Under the pieces are notes generated by a model, which was given only the letters and a program-made list of their open reading frames with translations, searched no databases and was not told where the DNA came from. This document shows positions 36,057 to 46,398 of a DNA stretch of 64,000 nt, piece by piece (the first letter of the stretch is position 1; every line of letters begins with the position of its first letter). This DNA comes from Paracidovorax wautersii (GTDB taxonomy: Bacteria; Pseudomonadota; Gammaproteobacteria; Burkholderiales; Burkholderiaceae_C). The stretch is taken from contig WNDQ01000020.1 of assembly GCA_009912175.1 (NCBI GenBank), positions 1 through 64,000 on the forward strand, given 5' to 3'. The position numbers were made by a program, and so were the translations under genes.

Positions 36057-36665
36057 ATGACCGCATCATCTCCCGATTTCTCCCCGGCGTCGCCACACGG
36101 CTCGGCCGATGTGCTGCTGCTGCACGCCAGCCGCTTCGGCCAGAGCGTGGCGATTGCTGAGGCGTTGGCGACCGATCTGCGTGCCGCCGGCTGGCGCTGC
36201 ACGCTGGCGCGCGTGCAGGACGTGGCGGCGTCCACGGACCTGGCGCGCCATCGCGCGGTGGTGATCGTCGCCTCGATCCGCTACGGCCATTTCGACCGCG
36301 CGGTCCACACGCTGGTCGCGGCTCGCGCGGCTGAATTGGCGGCCACGGTGGGGGTTTTCGTCTCGGTCAACCTGACTGCGCGCAAGCCCGACAAACGCAC
36401 GCCGCAGACCAATGCCTACACCCGCAAGTTCCTGGCCTTTGCCGAGCAGCGGGGCTGGCGGCCCGCGTTCTGCGAGGTGGTCGCAGGGGCCTTGCGTTAC
36501 CCGCGTTACGGGTTTTTCGACAAACGCATGATCCAGTTCATCATGAAACTCACCGGCGGCGAGACGGACACGGCGCGCGAGGTCGAGTACACCGACTGGG
36601 AGCAGGTGCGTGGATTGGCGCAGCGCCTGGCCGAGCGGCTGGCGCAGGACGGCTCACGGCGATAA
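36057..36665 (+). CDS. hemG: flavodoxin-like protoporphyrinogen IX dehydrogenase (HemG)
   Basis: An FMN protein of 202 residues that oxidises protoporphyrinogen IX to protoporphyrin IX with quinone as acceptor. The flavodoxin fold starts VLLLHASRFGQSVAIAEAL, followed by IVASIRYGHFDRAVHTLV. The HemG-specific VSVNLTARKPDKRTPQTN region and FFDKRMIQFIMKLTGGETD at the C-terminus distinguish it from generic flavodoxins. Its stop codon lies at the edge of repeat copy B, which doubles as its terminator. Confidence 0.9.
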   Translation: MTASSPDFSPASPHGSADVLLLHASRFGQSVAIAEALATDLRAAGWRCTLARVQDVAASTDLARHRAVVIVASIRYGHFDRAVHTLVAARAAELAATVGVFVSVNLTARKPDKRTPQTNAYTRKFLAFAEQRGWRPAFCEVVAGALRYPRYGFFDKRMIQFIMKLTGGETDTAREVEYTDWEQVRGLAQRLAERLAQDGSRR

Positions 36666-36750
36666 AAAACGCCCCTTGGTCCATCGCTTTGCGATGACCC
36701 GATTCCCCGGGGGGATGCGTTTTTATCCTGGACGGCCCGGCGATAAAAAA
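36663..36750. repeat. dispersed intergenic repeat, copy B, acting as hemG terminator
   Basis: Aligns with copy A at 21041-21132 over nearly its whole length with few differences: CCATCGC..GCGATGACCCGAT, then a CCCCGGGGGG hairpin followed by GCGTTTTTATCCTGG, CGGCCCGG and GATAAAAAA. The hairpin plus T run at 36701-36725 would terminate hemG on the plus strand. Confidence 0.8.
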
Positions 36751-36773
36751 GGCCGGCATCGTGGATGCCGGCC
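36744..36773 (-). terminator. terminator of opgH
   Basis: GGCCGGCATC (36751-36760) pairs with GATGCCGGCC (36764-36773). On the minus strand it is followed by TTTTTTATC, 64 bp after the opgH stop. Confidence 0.9.
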
Positions 36774-36836
36774 TTGAAAAGCCACGCGACCTGCTTGTGG
36801 TCTGGTGCGCGTGGCGAGGTTGCCTTGTCCAGGTGC

Positions 36837-39020
36837 TCAGGCCGCCAGCGGCAGCTTGGGCTGCTCTTCCTTGGGCTGGGCCTGGGCCAGGTCGGCCGCG
36901 TGCTGCCAGGCGCGGCGCAGCACCACCGGCGAGCGCGATTCCTCGGGGATCAGCATGAACTTGCGGGCACGCAGCGCGGCGCCCAGCGTGGTCTGGCTGG
37001 TCAGCACGGCCAGGGGAATGGCCAGCATCATCGGCAGGGCCACCGGCAGCAGCCACACCAGGGCGCCGGGGTTGATCACCGCCACGCCGGCAGCCAGCAC
37101 GGCCACCACCGTGGTCATGGGGGCGAAGCGCTGGGCGGCAATCTTCCAGGGCACGGCCGTGGCGTCCCGGGGGGGCGACTTCCAGGCCAGCTTGATGCCG
37201 GTGATGGCGGCGAACACGAAGACGGTGTGACCGACCATACGAACCGGCGCCATCAGGATGGCCAGCACGGCTTCGAGCACGGTGCTCTTGAGCAGGGCGT
37301 ACAGGCCGCCGAACTGCTTGTGCTCGCGCTTGATCAGCACGGCCACCACGCCCATGATGCGCGGCAGGAACAGCATGCACACCGTCCAGGCCCACAGGCC
37401 CAGCAGTTCGTTGGGGACGTTGCCGACGAAACCGGCGGTCAGCACGTTGGCGGTGCCGGAGCCGGCCAGCCACAGGGCGGTGCCCAGCGTCATGAAGGCC
37501 AGCCACAGCGGTGCGGATACGTATGACAGCGTGCCGGTCACGAACATGGCGCGGTGCACGGGGTGGATGCCGGGCTCGGCCATCAGGCGGGCGTTCTGCA
37601 TGTTGCCCTGGCACCAGCGGCGGTCACGCGTGAGCTCGGAGAGCAGGTCGGCCGGCTGCTGTTCGTAGCTGCCCACCAGGTCGGAGACCAGCCACACGTG
37701 GTAGCCGGCGCGGCGCATCAGCGCGGCTTCGACAAAGTCGTGCGACATGATGCCGCCGGACATGCCGCCCTTGCCCTTGATCGGGGCCAGGCCGCAATGC
37801 TTCATGAAGGGCTCGACGCGGATGATGGCGTTGTGGCCCCAGTAGTGCGATTCGCCCAGCTGCCAGAACTGCATGCCCAGCGTGAACAGGCGGCCGGTCA
37901 TGCGCGAGGCGAACTGCTGCGCGCGGGCGTGCAGCGTGACGTGGCCGATGGCCTGGGTGCTGGTCTGGATGATGCCGGCCGAGGGGTTGGCTTCCATCAG
38001 CTTGACCAGGCTGTCCAGGCATTCGCCGCTCATCACGCTGTCGGCGTCGAACACCACCATGTAGCGGTAGTCCTTGCCCCAGCGGCGGCAGAAGTCGGCC
38101 ACGTTGCCGGCCTTGCGGTTGGTGCGGCGGGTACGCAGGCGGTAGTAGACCTCGACCTGCGGCTGGTGCGGGTTGGCGGCCAGCGTGGCGCGCAGGTCTT
38201 CCCAGGCGGCGCGCTCGGCGGCGGCAACTTCAGGGTCGTAGCTGTCGGAGAGCACGAACACGTCGTAGTGGCCCGCGTGGCCGGCGTTGGCGATCGACTC
38301 GCAGGTCGCGCGCAGGCCGGCAAAGACGGTGGAGACGTCCTCGTTGCAGATCGGCATGATCACGGCCGTGCGCACGCTCGGGTCGCTGGGCATGGCGTGG
38401 TCCTGGACCGACTTGGCCGACAGCGCCTGCTTGTCGCCGCGCAGGGTCACGTAAAAGCCCATCAGCGCGGTCATGAAGCCGCTGACCACCCAGGCCGACA
38501 GCAACGCGAACAGGCTGAGCTGGCCGTATTGCAGCAACGCGCTGTCCATGTGCGGCTGCAGATCGGCGAACAGGGCGGTGGCCACGGCCGCGCTCAGCAG
38601 CGTGAGCACCAGGAACACGTTGCGGCGCAGGCGGGCGGCATGCTGCCAGGCCTCTTTCGGACGGTCGGCGTCGAGCGCGGCCGGGGCGCGGCGCGGCTGG
38701 CCGGGCAGCAGGCTGCGCAGACCCAGGCCGATGCTGGCCCAGAAGCCCACCCAGGGGCGTTCGGGCATGGAGCCGCGGTTGATCGGGGGCGCGGTGACCG
38801 AGTTGGGGTGGCGTTCTTCACGAACGCTGCTGCGCGAGACGACCTTGGCGGTCTCGGCCAATTGCCCGTCGCTCGCCACCAGTTGCAGGTTGGCGGACGA
38901 CGGTGTCTTTTCAGGGGTGTGCGTCATTGTGGGCTCACCTTGTTGAGTCATCGAAAGGCCGCGGGCCTCGTCCGGTGTCGCAAGGGCATCGGTCTGGGCG
39001 GGGGCGGAAATGTGCTTCAT
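36837..39020 (-). CDS. opgH: osmoregulated periplasmic glucan glucosyltransferase OpgH (MdoH)
   Basis: An inner-membrane GT2 enzyme that builds the beta-1,2-glucan backbone from UDP-glucose and moves it to the periplasm. 727 residues with several helices on both sides of the cytoplasmic GT domain. Catalytic motifs: ICNEDVSTVFAGLRAT, VFDADSVMSG, GIMSHDFVEAALMRRAG and the Q/RxxRW-type RDRRWCQGN. ATG 39020 is preceded by AGGAAAGG; the longer start at 39119 has no site. Its usual partner opgG is not adjacent. The N-terminal ~110 residues are polar and variable. Confidence 0.94.
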   Translation of the reverse strand: MKHISAPAQTDALATPDEARGLSMTQQGEPTMTHTPEKTPSSANLQLVASDGQLAETAKVVSRSSVREERHPNSVTAPPINRGSMPERPWVGFWASIGLGLRSLLPGQPRRAPAALDADRPKEAWQHAARLRRNVFLVLTLLSAAVATALFADLQPHMDSALLQYGQLSLFALLSAWVVSGFMTALMGFYVTLRGDKQALSAKSVQDHAMPSDPSVRTAVIMPICNEDVSTVFAGLRATCESIANAGHAGHYDVFVLSDSYDPEVAAAERAAWEDLRATLAANPHQPQVEVYYRLRTRRTNRKAGNVADFCRRWGKDYRYMVVFDADSVMSGECLDSLVKLMEANPSAGIIQTSTQAIGHVTLHARAQQFASRMTGRLFTLGMQFWQLGESHYWGHNAIIRVEPFMKHCGLAPIKGKGGMSGGIMSHDFVEAALMRRAGYHVWLVSDLVGSYEQQPADLLSELTRDRRWCQGNMQNARLMAEPGIHPVHRAMFVTGTLSYVSAPLWLAFMTLGTALWLAGSGTANVLTAGFVGNVPNELLGLWAWTVCMLFLPRIMGVVAVLIKREHKQFGGLYALLKSTVLEAVLAILMAPVRMVGHTVFVFAAITGIKLAWKSPPRDATAVPWKIAAQRFAPMTTVVAVLAAGVAVINPGALVWLLPVALPMMLAIPLAVLTSQTTLGAALRARKFMLIPEESRSPVVLRRAWQHAADLAQAQPKEEQPKLPLAA

Positions 39021-39457
39021 GCCCTTTCCTAGGGCAAACACTGTGCCAGGTCGATAAACTTTTTGAAAATCAATGACTTGTGCTTCTGAAAAAGCCAATT
39101 TCAGCGGTCGGATGCCCAAAACGCCCCCAAACCCCTCGTTTTTGTCGCCACTTCCCGACAGAGGGTTCTTCTTTCCACTGTCTGCTAAATAAAATCAAGG
39201 GCTTAGGCTTGTCGTGACCTGGCGACGGATCGGTGGTGGTGTCGGAATTTCAGCGACAACGACCAGGCTCGGGGGCTGCGCGGGATTTGTTTCGGAGTGA
39301 AAGAAGCCGGATTTTTCTCCCGCCTTTCATGAACCAAGTGCTCCTGAATGAATGATCAATCGGGCCGGGAGCGGATGCCAGGCGTGTGCGGGCACTTGTC
39401 GCCATGTCGGCGCCCGCCGACGCCGGCCGCCCGACCGTCCGCCTTGAAAGCAAGCCT
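39021..39457. other. 437-bp intergenic region between opgH and lipoprotein gene
   Basis: AT-richer than its surroundings near 39040-39200. It must carry the divergent promoters. A weak plus-strand candidate is TTCTTC (39166-39171), 18 bp, TAAAAT (39190-39195). No reading frame or RNA structure was convincing. Confidence 0.4.
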
Positions 39458-39961
39458 ATGAAGCTCGTCACCGTATTGATCGCCACCGCTGCCGCCGTCG
39501 TGCTGGCGGCTTGCGCCTCGTCCTCGCCGGCGCCGTCCGGCGCCAGGGCGGGGGGCAGCTCGGCCGGCGGGACGGGCCAGGCCGGCGTTCCGGCCGAAGT
39601 GGCGGGCCGTCTTCAGGCCCTGAGCCGGGCTGGCCAGACGCCGGGCATCGTCATGGGTGTGCCCAGCGCCGGCAGCATGCTGGCCAACGGCATGGCCGTC
39701 AGCAGCCTCAAGCTGGGGCAGGCGTCCAAGGCGTCGCAAGGTTTGACGCAGATGTTGGCGGGCGCGAAGACGGCGTCCGTGGCGGTGGTAGGCCCCAGCG
39801 ACGCCCTGACGGCGGCCACCATCGAAGCGGCGATCAAGGACCTGAAGGGCCGCCCGACCACGACCCAGGTGCTGTTCGCGGGCAGCCGCGACCATGTCGA
39901 GCACCTGCGGCAGGTGGCCCAGCAGGCCCGGGTGCCTTTCAGCGGCGTCGTCTATCCGTGA
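39458..39961 (+). CDS. putative lipoprotein of unknown function
   Basis: 167 residues. MKLVTVLIATAAAVVLAAC is a lipoprotein signal with a LAAC lipobox, so the mature protein would be anchored through that Cys. A Ser/Gly/Pro-rich linker (residues ~20-45) follows, then a soluble domain with AVVGPSDALTAATIEAAIKD and VLFAGSRDHVEHLRQ, which could be an alpha/beta domain. I recognise no family. It is convergent with the glrR-type gene. The frame is open upstream to 39386, but the ATG before the signal peptide is clearly right. Confidence 0.75.
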   Translation: MKLVTVLIATAAAVVLAACASSSPAPSGARAGGSSAGGTGQAGVPAEVAGRLQALSRAGQTPGIVMGVPSAGSMLANGMAVSSLKLGQASKASQGLTQMLAGAKTASVAVVGPSDALTAATIEAAIKDLKGRPTTTQVLFAGSRDHVEHLRQVAQQARVPFSGVVYP

Positions 39962-39993
39962 CGGGTTCTTGAGCCGGTCCGTGCGGGCCGGGC

Positions 39994-41394
<1,401 letters not shown>

Positions 41395-41425
41395 GGGGCT
41401 CCTGGTGTCGTTGGCGCGGCCGCGT

Positions 41426-42178
41426 TCAGGGGGCGGGCGTGCGCGCGGCCGGCACGCCGGCGCCGTTGCCACGATTGGTGTTGGAGAGGCTGCGCTCGAT
41501 GGCCTTGAGCGCTTCCAGGCGCTCGTGCGCGGCGTCCAGGCGCTTCTGGGTGTCGCGCAGCAACTGGCCCTGGCGGTCGTTCATGTCTTCCACGCGGCGC
41601 TGCTCGCCCAGGCGCTGCAGCAGCAGGCGGGCCAGCGGCTGCAGCTCCAGCGTCAAGGGCGTGCGCACGTCCTGCACACGCTGGGCCAGGTTCATGGCAC
41701 GCGCCAGGTCGGGCGGGTTGCGCTGGGCCAGCGCCAGCGCCAGTTGCAGCTGGCGCTGCGGCTGCACCTCGGGGTCGGGCTGGTCGGCCAGCGGGGTGAG
41801 CCGGGTGATTTCGCGGTTCAGGTCGTTGGCGCCCATCACGCGGATCCGGTCGGCGTAGTTCAGCACGGCCTTGAGCGGCTGGGTGATCAGTTCGCGGCGC
41901 GCGATGTAGGCGGGGTCGGGCAGGGGCGCGCCGGCGGGCGCAGGCGCATCCTGCGCCGGCGCGGCGGGCGATGCCGCGGGCGGGGCGGCAGGCGTGGGCA
42001 CCACGATGCTGGTGGGCTTGGCGTCTTCGACCACCACGTTCTGTGGTGCGGGCATCACGGCGCAGCCCGCGGCGGCCGTGGCCAGCACGGCGGCCAGGCC
42101 CATGCGCCAGGGGCGCCACGAATGCCATGCGCGCGGGGTGCGGTGGCGCAGCGGTAGAGGAGAGTCTTCAGGCAACAT
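41426..42178 (-). CDS. QseG-like outer-membrane lipoprotein of the two-component operon
   Basis: 250 residues. A signal peptide with lipobox TAAAGC (Cys about residue 38), then a Pro/Ala-rich linker (residues ~50-90), then a helical domain with heptad-like repeats (LNYADRIRVMGANDLNREI; RQGQLLRDTQKRLDAAHERL). The position between kinase and regulator genes and the architecture match QseG/GlrQ, the lipoprotein that tunes GlrK activity. Its start overlaps the kinase stop by 11 nt. Sequence similarity alone would be weak; context carries the call. Confidence 0.75.
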   Translation of the reverse strand: MLPEDSPLPLRHRTPRAWHSWRPWRMGLAAVLATAAAGCAVMPAPQNVVVEDAKPTSIVVPTPAAPPAASPAAPAQDAPAPAGAPLPDPAYIARRELITQPLKAVLNYADRIRVMGANDLNREITRLTPLADQPDPEVQPQRQLQLALALAQRNPPDLARAMNLAQRVQDVRTPLTLELQPLARLLLQRLGEQRRVEDMNDRQGQLLRDTQKRLDAAHERLEALKAIERSLSNTNRGNGAGVPAARTPAP

Positions 42179-43589
42179 GGGGAAACTCGACGATGAAGCA
42201 GGCGCCGCTGTCGTTGGACACCAGCCGTATCTGGCCGCCATGGGCGGCAATGTATTCGTGGACGATGGACAGGCCGATGCCGCTGCCGCGCACGGCGTCG
42301 GCGGGCTGGTTGCTGCCCCGGTAAAACGGTTCGAAGATGCGCTCGCGGTCGGCCTCGGCCACGCCCGGTCCCTGGTCCTGGATGCTCAGGCTGACCAGGC
42401 CGAGCGGGCGCTCCAGCGTAATCGCGATGGTGCCACCTTCCGGCGAGAAGCGGATCGCGTTGGACAGCAGGTTGGCCACGGCCGTGCCCACCTTGTCTTC
42501 GTCGATGTCCAGCGTGACCGGCTCGCCGCGCAGGTCCACCTGGATGCCGTGGCCCTGCAACTGCAGCCGCTGGTTGTCGATCTGCTGCTGCACCAGCGCC
42601 AGCAGGTCGATCTTGCGGCGCTGGAGCTGGCTGGCCTCGAAGGCCGCGGCGTTGAAGCGCAGCAGGTCCTCGATCTGGCTTTGCAGCACGCTGGTGTTCT
42701 GGCGCAGGATGCGTGCGATCTCGCGCTGGTTGGGCGACAACTCGCCGGCCACGCCGTCTTCGAGCAGCGAAACGCCTTCGCGCAGCGCCGCCAGCGGGGT
42801 CTTGATCTCGTGCGAGACGTGGCGCAGGAAACGCGCCTTGTCGGCGTCGAGCTCGGCCAGGCGCAGGCGCAGCCAGTCCAGCCGCTGGCCCACGAGCTGC
42901 AAGTCGCTGGGGCCGTGGATTTCGATGGGCTGCTCCAGCCGGTTCTCGCCCAGGCCGACGATGGCGCGTTCGAGCTTCTTGAGCGGCCGCGTCAGCCAGA
43001 TGCCGAACACCAGCGCCAGCAGCGCGGCCAGCCCGATGGCGCCCACGATCTGCTGCGTCAGCATGCGCCGGCTGCCTTCCTGGCGGTCGATCAGTTGCTG
43101 GCCGCGCTGCTCCATGACCTGCTGCACCTCCTGCGAGATGGCGGTGTTGATGAGCTGCAGCTCGCGAAAGTCGTTGGCCAGCGCCTGGTCGCGGTCGATG
43201 GAGGTGTCGGTGCTGCCCAGGCGCGAGTTGATCAGGTCGATCTGCTGATGCCAGCGCGCGGCCGACTCGCCGATCAGGCCTTTGTCGCGCAGCCTGTCGA
43301 CCGTCTGGCCGGTGTTGGCCACCGCGTCGCCATAACGCTGGCGCAGCACCTTGTCGTCGAGCAGGATGGACTGGCGCAAGGCGCGTTCCATGTCGACGCT
43401 GCGTTCATTGAGCGACTGCGCCGCCGAGGTCAGTTGCACCGACTGCGCCGCGCTGTTGCGGCTTTCGGCCATCAGGCCTTCGAGCGTGTAGAGCGCGCTG
43501 AGCGAGGCCGCGCCCAGCAGCCCGCCGATCAGCACGAAGGTGACCAGAAGCAGGGGGCGAAAGGAAATGCGCTGGATCAGGGACTGCAT
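42168..43589 (-). CDS. glrK: sensor histidine kinase, GlrK/QseE-like
   Basis: 473 residues. A first membrane helix at ~12-34, a periplasmic four-helix-type sensor (~35-185), a second helix at ~187-208, HAMP, then the H box in FLRHVSHEIKTPLAALREG. The ATPase domain has N box LLSNAIRFSPEGG, G1 IQDQGPGV, and G2 GSGIGLSIVHEYIAAHGG. It phosphorylates the GlrR-type regulator encoded two genes downstream. In enterobacteria this pair controls envelope-related genes and the GlmY sRNA; targets here are unknown. Confidence 0.92.
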   Translation of the reverse strand: MQSLIQRISFRPLLLVTFVLIGGLLGAASLSALYTLEGLMAESRNSAAQSVQLTSAAQSLNERSVDMERALRQSILLDDKVLRQRYGDAVANTGQTVDRLRDKGLIGESAARWHQQIDLINSRLGSTDTSIDRDQALANDFRELQLINTAISQEVQQVMEQRGQQLIDRQEGSRRMLTQQIVGAIGLAALLALVFGIWLTRPLKKLERAIVGLGENRLEQPIEIHGPSDLQLVGQRLDWLRLRLAELDADKARFLRHVSHEIKTPLAALREGVSLLEDGVAGELSPNQREIARILRQNTSVLQSQIEDLLRFNAAAFEASQLQRRKIDLLALVQQQIDNQRLQLQGHGIQVDLRGEPVTLDIDEDKVGTAVANLLSNAIRFSPEGGTIAITLERPLGLVSLSIQDQGPGVAEADRERIFEPFYRGSNQPADAVRGSGIGLSIVHEYIAAHGGQIRLVSNDSGACFIVEFPHVA

Positions 43590-43653
43590 CGGCGGGGCAT
43601 CACAAGCGAAAAGACGGCCATGGATGAGGCGGGTCGCCGGCCGCGCAGCCGAC

Positions 43654-45051
43654 TCAGGCGGGCTGAGCCGCCGTGGCCGCTGCGGCCAGGCCCGCGCTTT
43701 CCGTGGTCAGAACCTCGCCGCGCAGTGTATAGGCGTACGAGTCGAGGATTCTGACATCGACCATTTGTCCGACAAGCCGGTCCATGCCCGGGCCGGCGGC
43801 GAAGTTGACCACGCGGTTGCATTCGGAGCGGCCCATCAGCTCCGGCGCGTCGGGGCGCGACTTCTTGGACGGCCCTTCGACCAGGATGCGCTGGATGGTG
43901 CCCACGCGGCTTTGCCCGATGCTGCGCACATTGGCTTCGAGCACGGCCTGCAGCTGCTGCAGGCGCTGGAGCTTGACCTCGTGCGGCGTGTCGTCGGCCA
44001 GGTTGGCTGCGGGCGTGCCCGGGCGCGGGCTGAAGATGAAGGAAAAACTCGCGTCGTAGCCGACGTCGTGCACCAGCTTCATCATCTTGTCGAAGTCGTC
44101 CTGCGTCTCGCCCGGAAAGCCGACGATGAAGTCGCTGCTCATGCTCATGTTGGGGCGCACGGCGCGCAGCTTGCGGATGATGCTTTTGTACTGCAGCGCG
44201 GTGTAGCCGCGCTTCATGGCCATCAGGATGCGGTCCGAGCCGTGCTGCACCGGCAGGTGCAGGTGGTCGACCAGCTTGGGCACCTTGGCGTAGGCGTCGA
44301 TCAGGCGCTGCGTGAATTCGTTGGGGTGGCTGGTGGTGTAGCGGATGCGCTCGATGCCCGGGATCTCGGCCACGTATTCGATCAGCAGGGCGAAGTCGGC
44401 GATCTCGCTCGTGCCGCCCATGGCGCCGCGGTAGGCATTGACGTTCTGACCCAGCAGCGTGACTTCGCGCACGCCCTGCTCGGCCAGGCCGGCGACCTCG
44501 GCCAGCACGTCCTCGAAGGGGCGCGAGACCTCTTCGCCGCGCGTGTACGGCACCACGCAGTAGCTGCAGTACTTGGAGCAGCCTTCCATGATCGACACGA
44601 AGGCCGTGGCGCCTTCCACGCGCGCGGGCGGCAGGTGGTCGAACTTCTCGATCTCGGGGAAGGTTATGTCGACCTGGGGGCGGTCCTGCGCGGCGCGCTG
44701 CTGCAGCAATTCGGGCAGGCGGTGCAGCGTTTGCGGGCCGAACACCACGTCGACGAAGGGCGCGCGGGCGATGATGGCGTCGCCCTCCTGGCTGGCCACG
44801 CAGCCGCCCACGCCGATCTTCACGCCCTTGGCCTTGAGGTGCTTGATGCGGCCCAGGTCCGAAAACACCTTCTCCTGCGCCTTCTCGCGCACCGAACAGG
44901 TGTTGAACAGGATCAGGTCGGCCTCGTCCACGTTCTGCGTGGCCTCGTAGCCTTCGGCCGCGTGCAGCACGTCGACCATCTTGTCCGAGTCGTACTCGTT
45001 CATCTGGCAGCCGAACGTCTTGATGAAAACCTTGCGGGGCGTGGCGGTCAT
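43654..45051 (-). CDS. miaB: tRNA-2-methylthio-N6-dimethylallyladenosine synthase
   Basis: A radical-SAM methylthiotransferase acting at A37 of tRNAs reading UNN codons. 465 residues: the N-terminal UPF0004 domain with [17 protein letters not shown] and its three cluster Cys, the radical-SAM [20 protein letters not shown], and the C-terminal TRAM domain. ATG 45051 is the family start; the frame is open upstream by chance. A good promoter lies about 330 nt upstream, giving an unusually long leader. Confidence 0.97.
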   Translation of the reverse strand: MTATPRKVFIKTFGCQMNEYDSDKMVDVLHAAEGYEATQNVDEADLILFNTCSVREKAQEKVFSDLGRIKHLKAKGVKIGVGGCVASQEGDAIIARAPFVDVVFGPQTLHRLPELLQQRAAQDRPQVDITFPEIEKFDHLPPARVEGATAFVSIMEGCSKYCSYCVVPYTRGEEVSRPFEDVLAEVAGLAEQGVREVTLLGQNVNAYRGAMGGTSEIADFALLIEYVAEIPGIERIRYTTSHPNEFTQRLIDAYAKVPKLVDHLHLPVQHGSDRILMAMKRGYTALQYKSIIRKLRAVRPNMSMSSDFIVGFPGETQDDFDKMMKLVHDVGYDASFSFIFSPRPGTPAANLADDTPHEVKLQRLQQLQAVLEANVRSIGQSRVGTIQRILVEGPSKKSRPDAPELMGRSECNRVVNFAAGPGMDRLVGQMVDVRILDSYAYTLRGEVLTTESAGLAAAATAAQPA

Positions 45052-45601
45052 GGGGCTCTTTCTGAAGCTGGAATCGTGGGGCGGCAGACCTGCCGGGCAG
45101 GGACCATGGCCGATGGAAGAAACAAAGGGGGCGCCGCGTTCAGGCACCGGGCCGGCGATGGGCCGGCACGTCGTGGCGGGGGTGAGTCTGGCCGCACAGG
45201 GCCGTGGCAGCAGCCGCCAGCGTGTGGCGGCCGGTGGCCGCGCGGGCCGGGCAAGGTGTGCGCACATGTGCGCAAAAACGTGTGCCCAGATGCGTATGAA
45301 AGCGGGCGCGGGCCCGGCAGGAGCAGGAAGTGTCGTGGGTCATGATGCTCAGCGTGTTCTGGTGTTCATCCAGTGGCCGAAGGCGAAGATTCTAGAAGGA
45401 CGCGGCCCGCTGTTCAAGTTTGTCGAGTGCTTTGATCGGCCAAACCAGGGGCTGGACGCCCCTGGACGGTGCAGGTGGGGCGCTGCAATTGGTGGAGTGA
45501 TCGACTATCGTTACGGCTCTTCGCGGGAGCGTGGCGCGTGGTTGAAGCCCAGGCGCCTGCGGGAGCGGCAACAAGCCAGGACTCAAAAACAACTGCCAGC
45601 C
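45052..45601. other. 550-bp region upstream of miaB
   Basis: Contains the minus-strand promoter at 45389-45417 and a leader of about 330 nt before miaB. A 67-codon Cys/His-rich minus-strand frame (45140-45343) lies in the leader without a ribosome site. The plus-strand frame crossing the region looks random. A palindromic GCGCACATGTGCGC-type element is at about 45259-45272. No gene can be supported. Confidence 0.5.
45389..45417 (-). promoter_or_regulatory. sigma-70-type promoter for miaB transcript
   Basis: On the minus strand TTGAAC (45412-45417), a 17-bp spacer, and TAGAAT (45389-45394). This is close to consensus and points toward miaB. Confidence 0.6.
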
Positions 45602-45820
45602 ATGACCCAGAAAAACATCATGCCGATCTATCAGGGAGTGTTCAAGGCCGTCGCGATGACGGCCGTGCTTGGGGGCGTTCTGATGCTGTCGCCGTGCCTG
45701 ACCAGCGCCATGTCGCAGCGCTGCTCGGCCAGTGCGATTGCCGCCGTGCTGCAGACCATGCCGGTGGCGATGGAGTGCCGCCGGGATGCCGCGCTGCCGG
45801 GTTGCAGCCCGGAGCCCTGA
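45602..45820 (+). CDS. small hypothetical membrane or secreted protein (doubtful)
   Basis: 72 codons from ATG 45602. Residues ~10-37 are hydrophobic (VFKAVAMTAVLGGVLMLSPC) and could be a signal peptide or helix; four Cys follow the pattern of small periplasmic proteins. There is no clear ribosome site and I recognise no family. The same frame is open far upstream, typical of GC-rich chance frames. The amino-acid make-up is more protein-like than that of its neighbours, so I list it with low confidence. Confidence 0.35.
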   Translation: MTQKNIMPIYQGVFKAVAMTAVLGGVLMLSPCLTSAMSQRCSASAIAAVLQTMPVAMECRRDAALPGCSPEP

Positions 45821-46013
45821 GCCCAGGCCCCCGTGTTGTTCCGGACCGCCGATGCGAAGGGCGCCGCCGCCTGAAATCAGGGGAGACAGGCGCTGAAAAA
45901 CGCGCCGCCGGCAGGCCAGGCGCGACCCAGGGTATGCCGCAAGGTGGGGAGTTTGTGGTTGTGATGCAATGGCGACGGTGCGTTTTGCACCGAAACAGTA
46001 GGACGAACACAGC

Positions 46014-46325
46014 ATGAAAAACCCCGCTAATTCAAAGCAATGCATGTGGCTTTCCCTGGTCGTCGCCGTGGCGATGACGGCCGCATGGGCGCCCGTCCAG
46101 GCCGCCGAACCTACGGCCCAGCAGAACCGGATGACGGCCTGCAATCAACAGGCCACCGGCAAGACGGGCGACGACCGCAAGGCCTTCATGAAAAGCTGCC
46201 TGTCCAACAAACCGAAACCGGTGACCCAGCAAGACAAGATGAAGTCTTGCAATGCGTCGGCCACAGGCAAGAAGGGCGATGAACGCAAGGCGTTCATGTC
46301 CGACTGCCTCAAGAAGCCCGCGTAA
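46014..46325 (+). CDS. psiF: PsiF-repeat periplasmic protein
   Basis: 103 residues: a signal peptide (residues ~1-30, ending VQAAEP) and two PsiF repeats, QNRMTACNQQATGKTGDDRK with AFMKSCL, and QDKMKSCNASATGKKGDERK with AFMSDCL. Each repeat has two Cys that probably form a disulfide. In enterobacteria psiF is phosphate-starvation-inducible; the function is unknown. No Pho box is visible just upstream. It is convergent with the phosphodiesterase/ABC operon, which does have a Pho-box-like site. Confidence 0.9.
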   Translation: MKNPANSKQCMWLSLVVAVAMTAAWAPVQAAEPTAQQNRMTACNQQATGKTGDDRKAFMKSCLSNKPKPVTQQDKMKSCNASATGKKGDERKAFMSDCLKKPA

Positions 46326-46398
46326 AAAGGGGCGGCCCCGCGGCCGCACCCGCCCACCCGCCGCCGCCTTTGTGCGGCGGCGCTGCGTGAACAGGTTC

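Noticed and set aside
36057-36665. Plain flavodoxin instead of HemG
   Set aside because: The HemG-specific insert and C-terminal FFDKRMIQFIMKLTGG segment are present.
46340-46385. GC-rich hairpin after psiF as a terminator
   Set aside because: The stem is clear but there is no T run on either strand.
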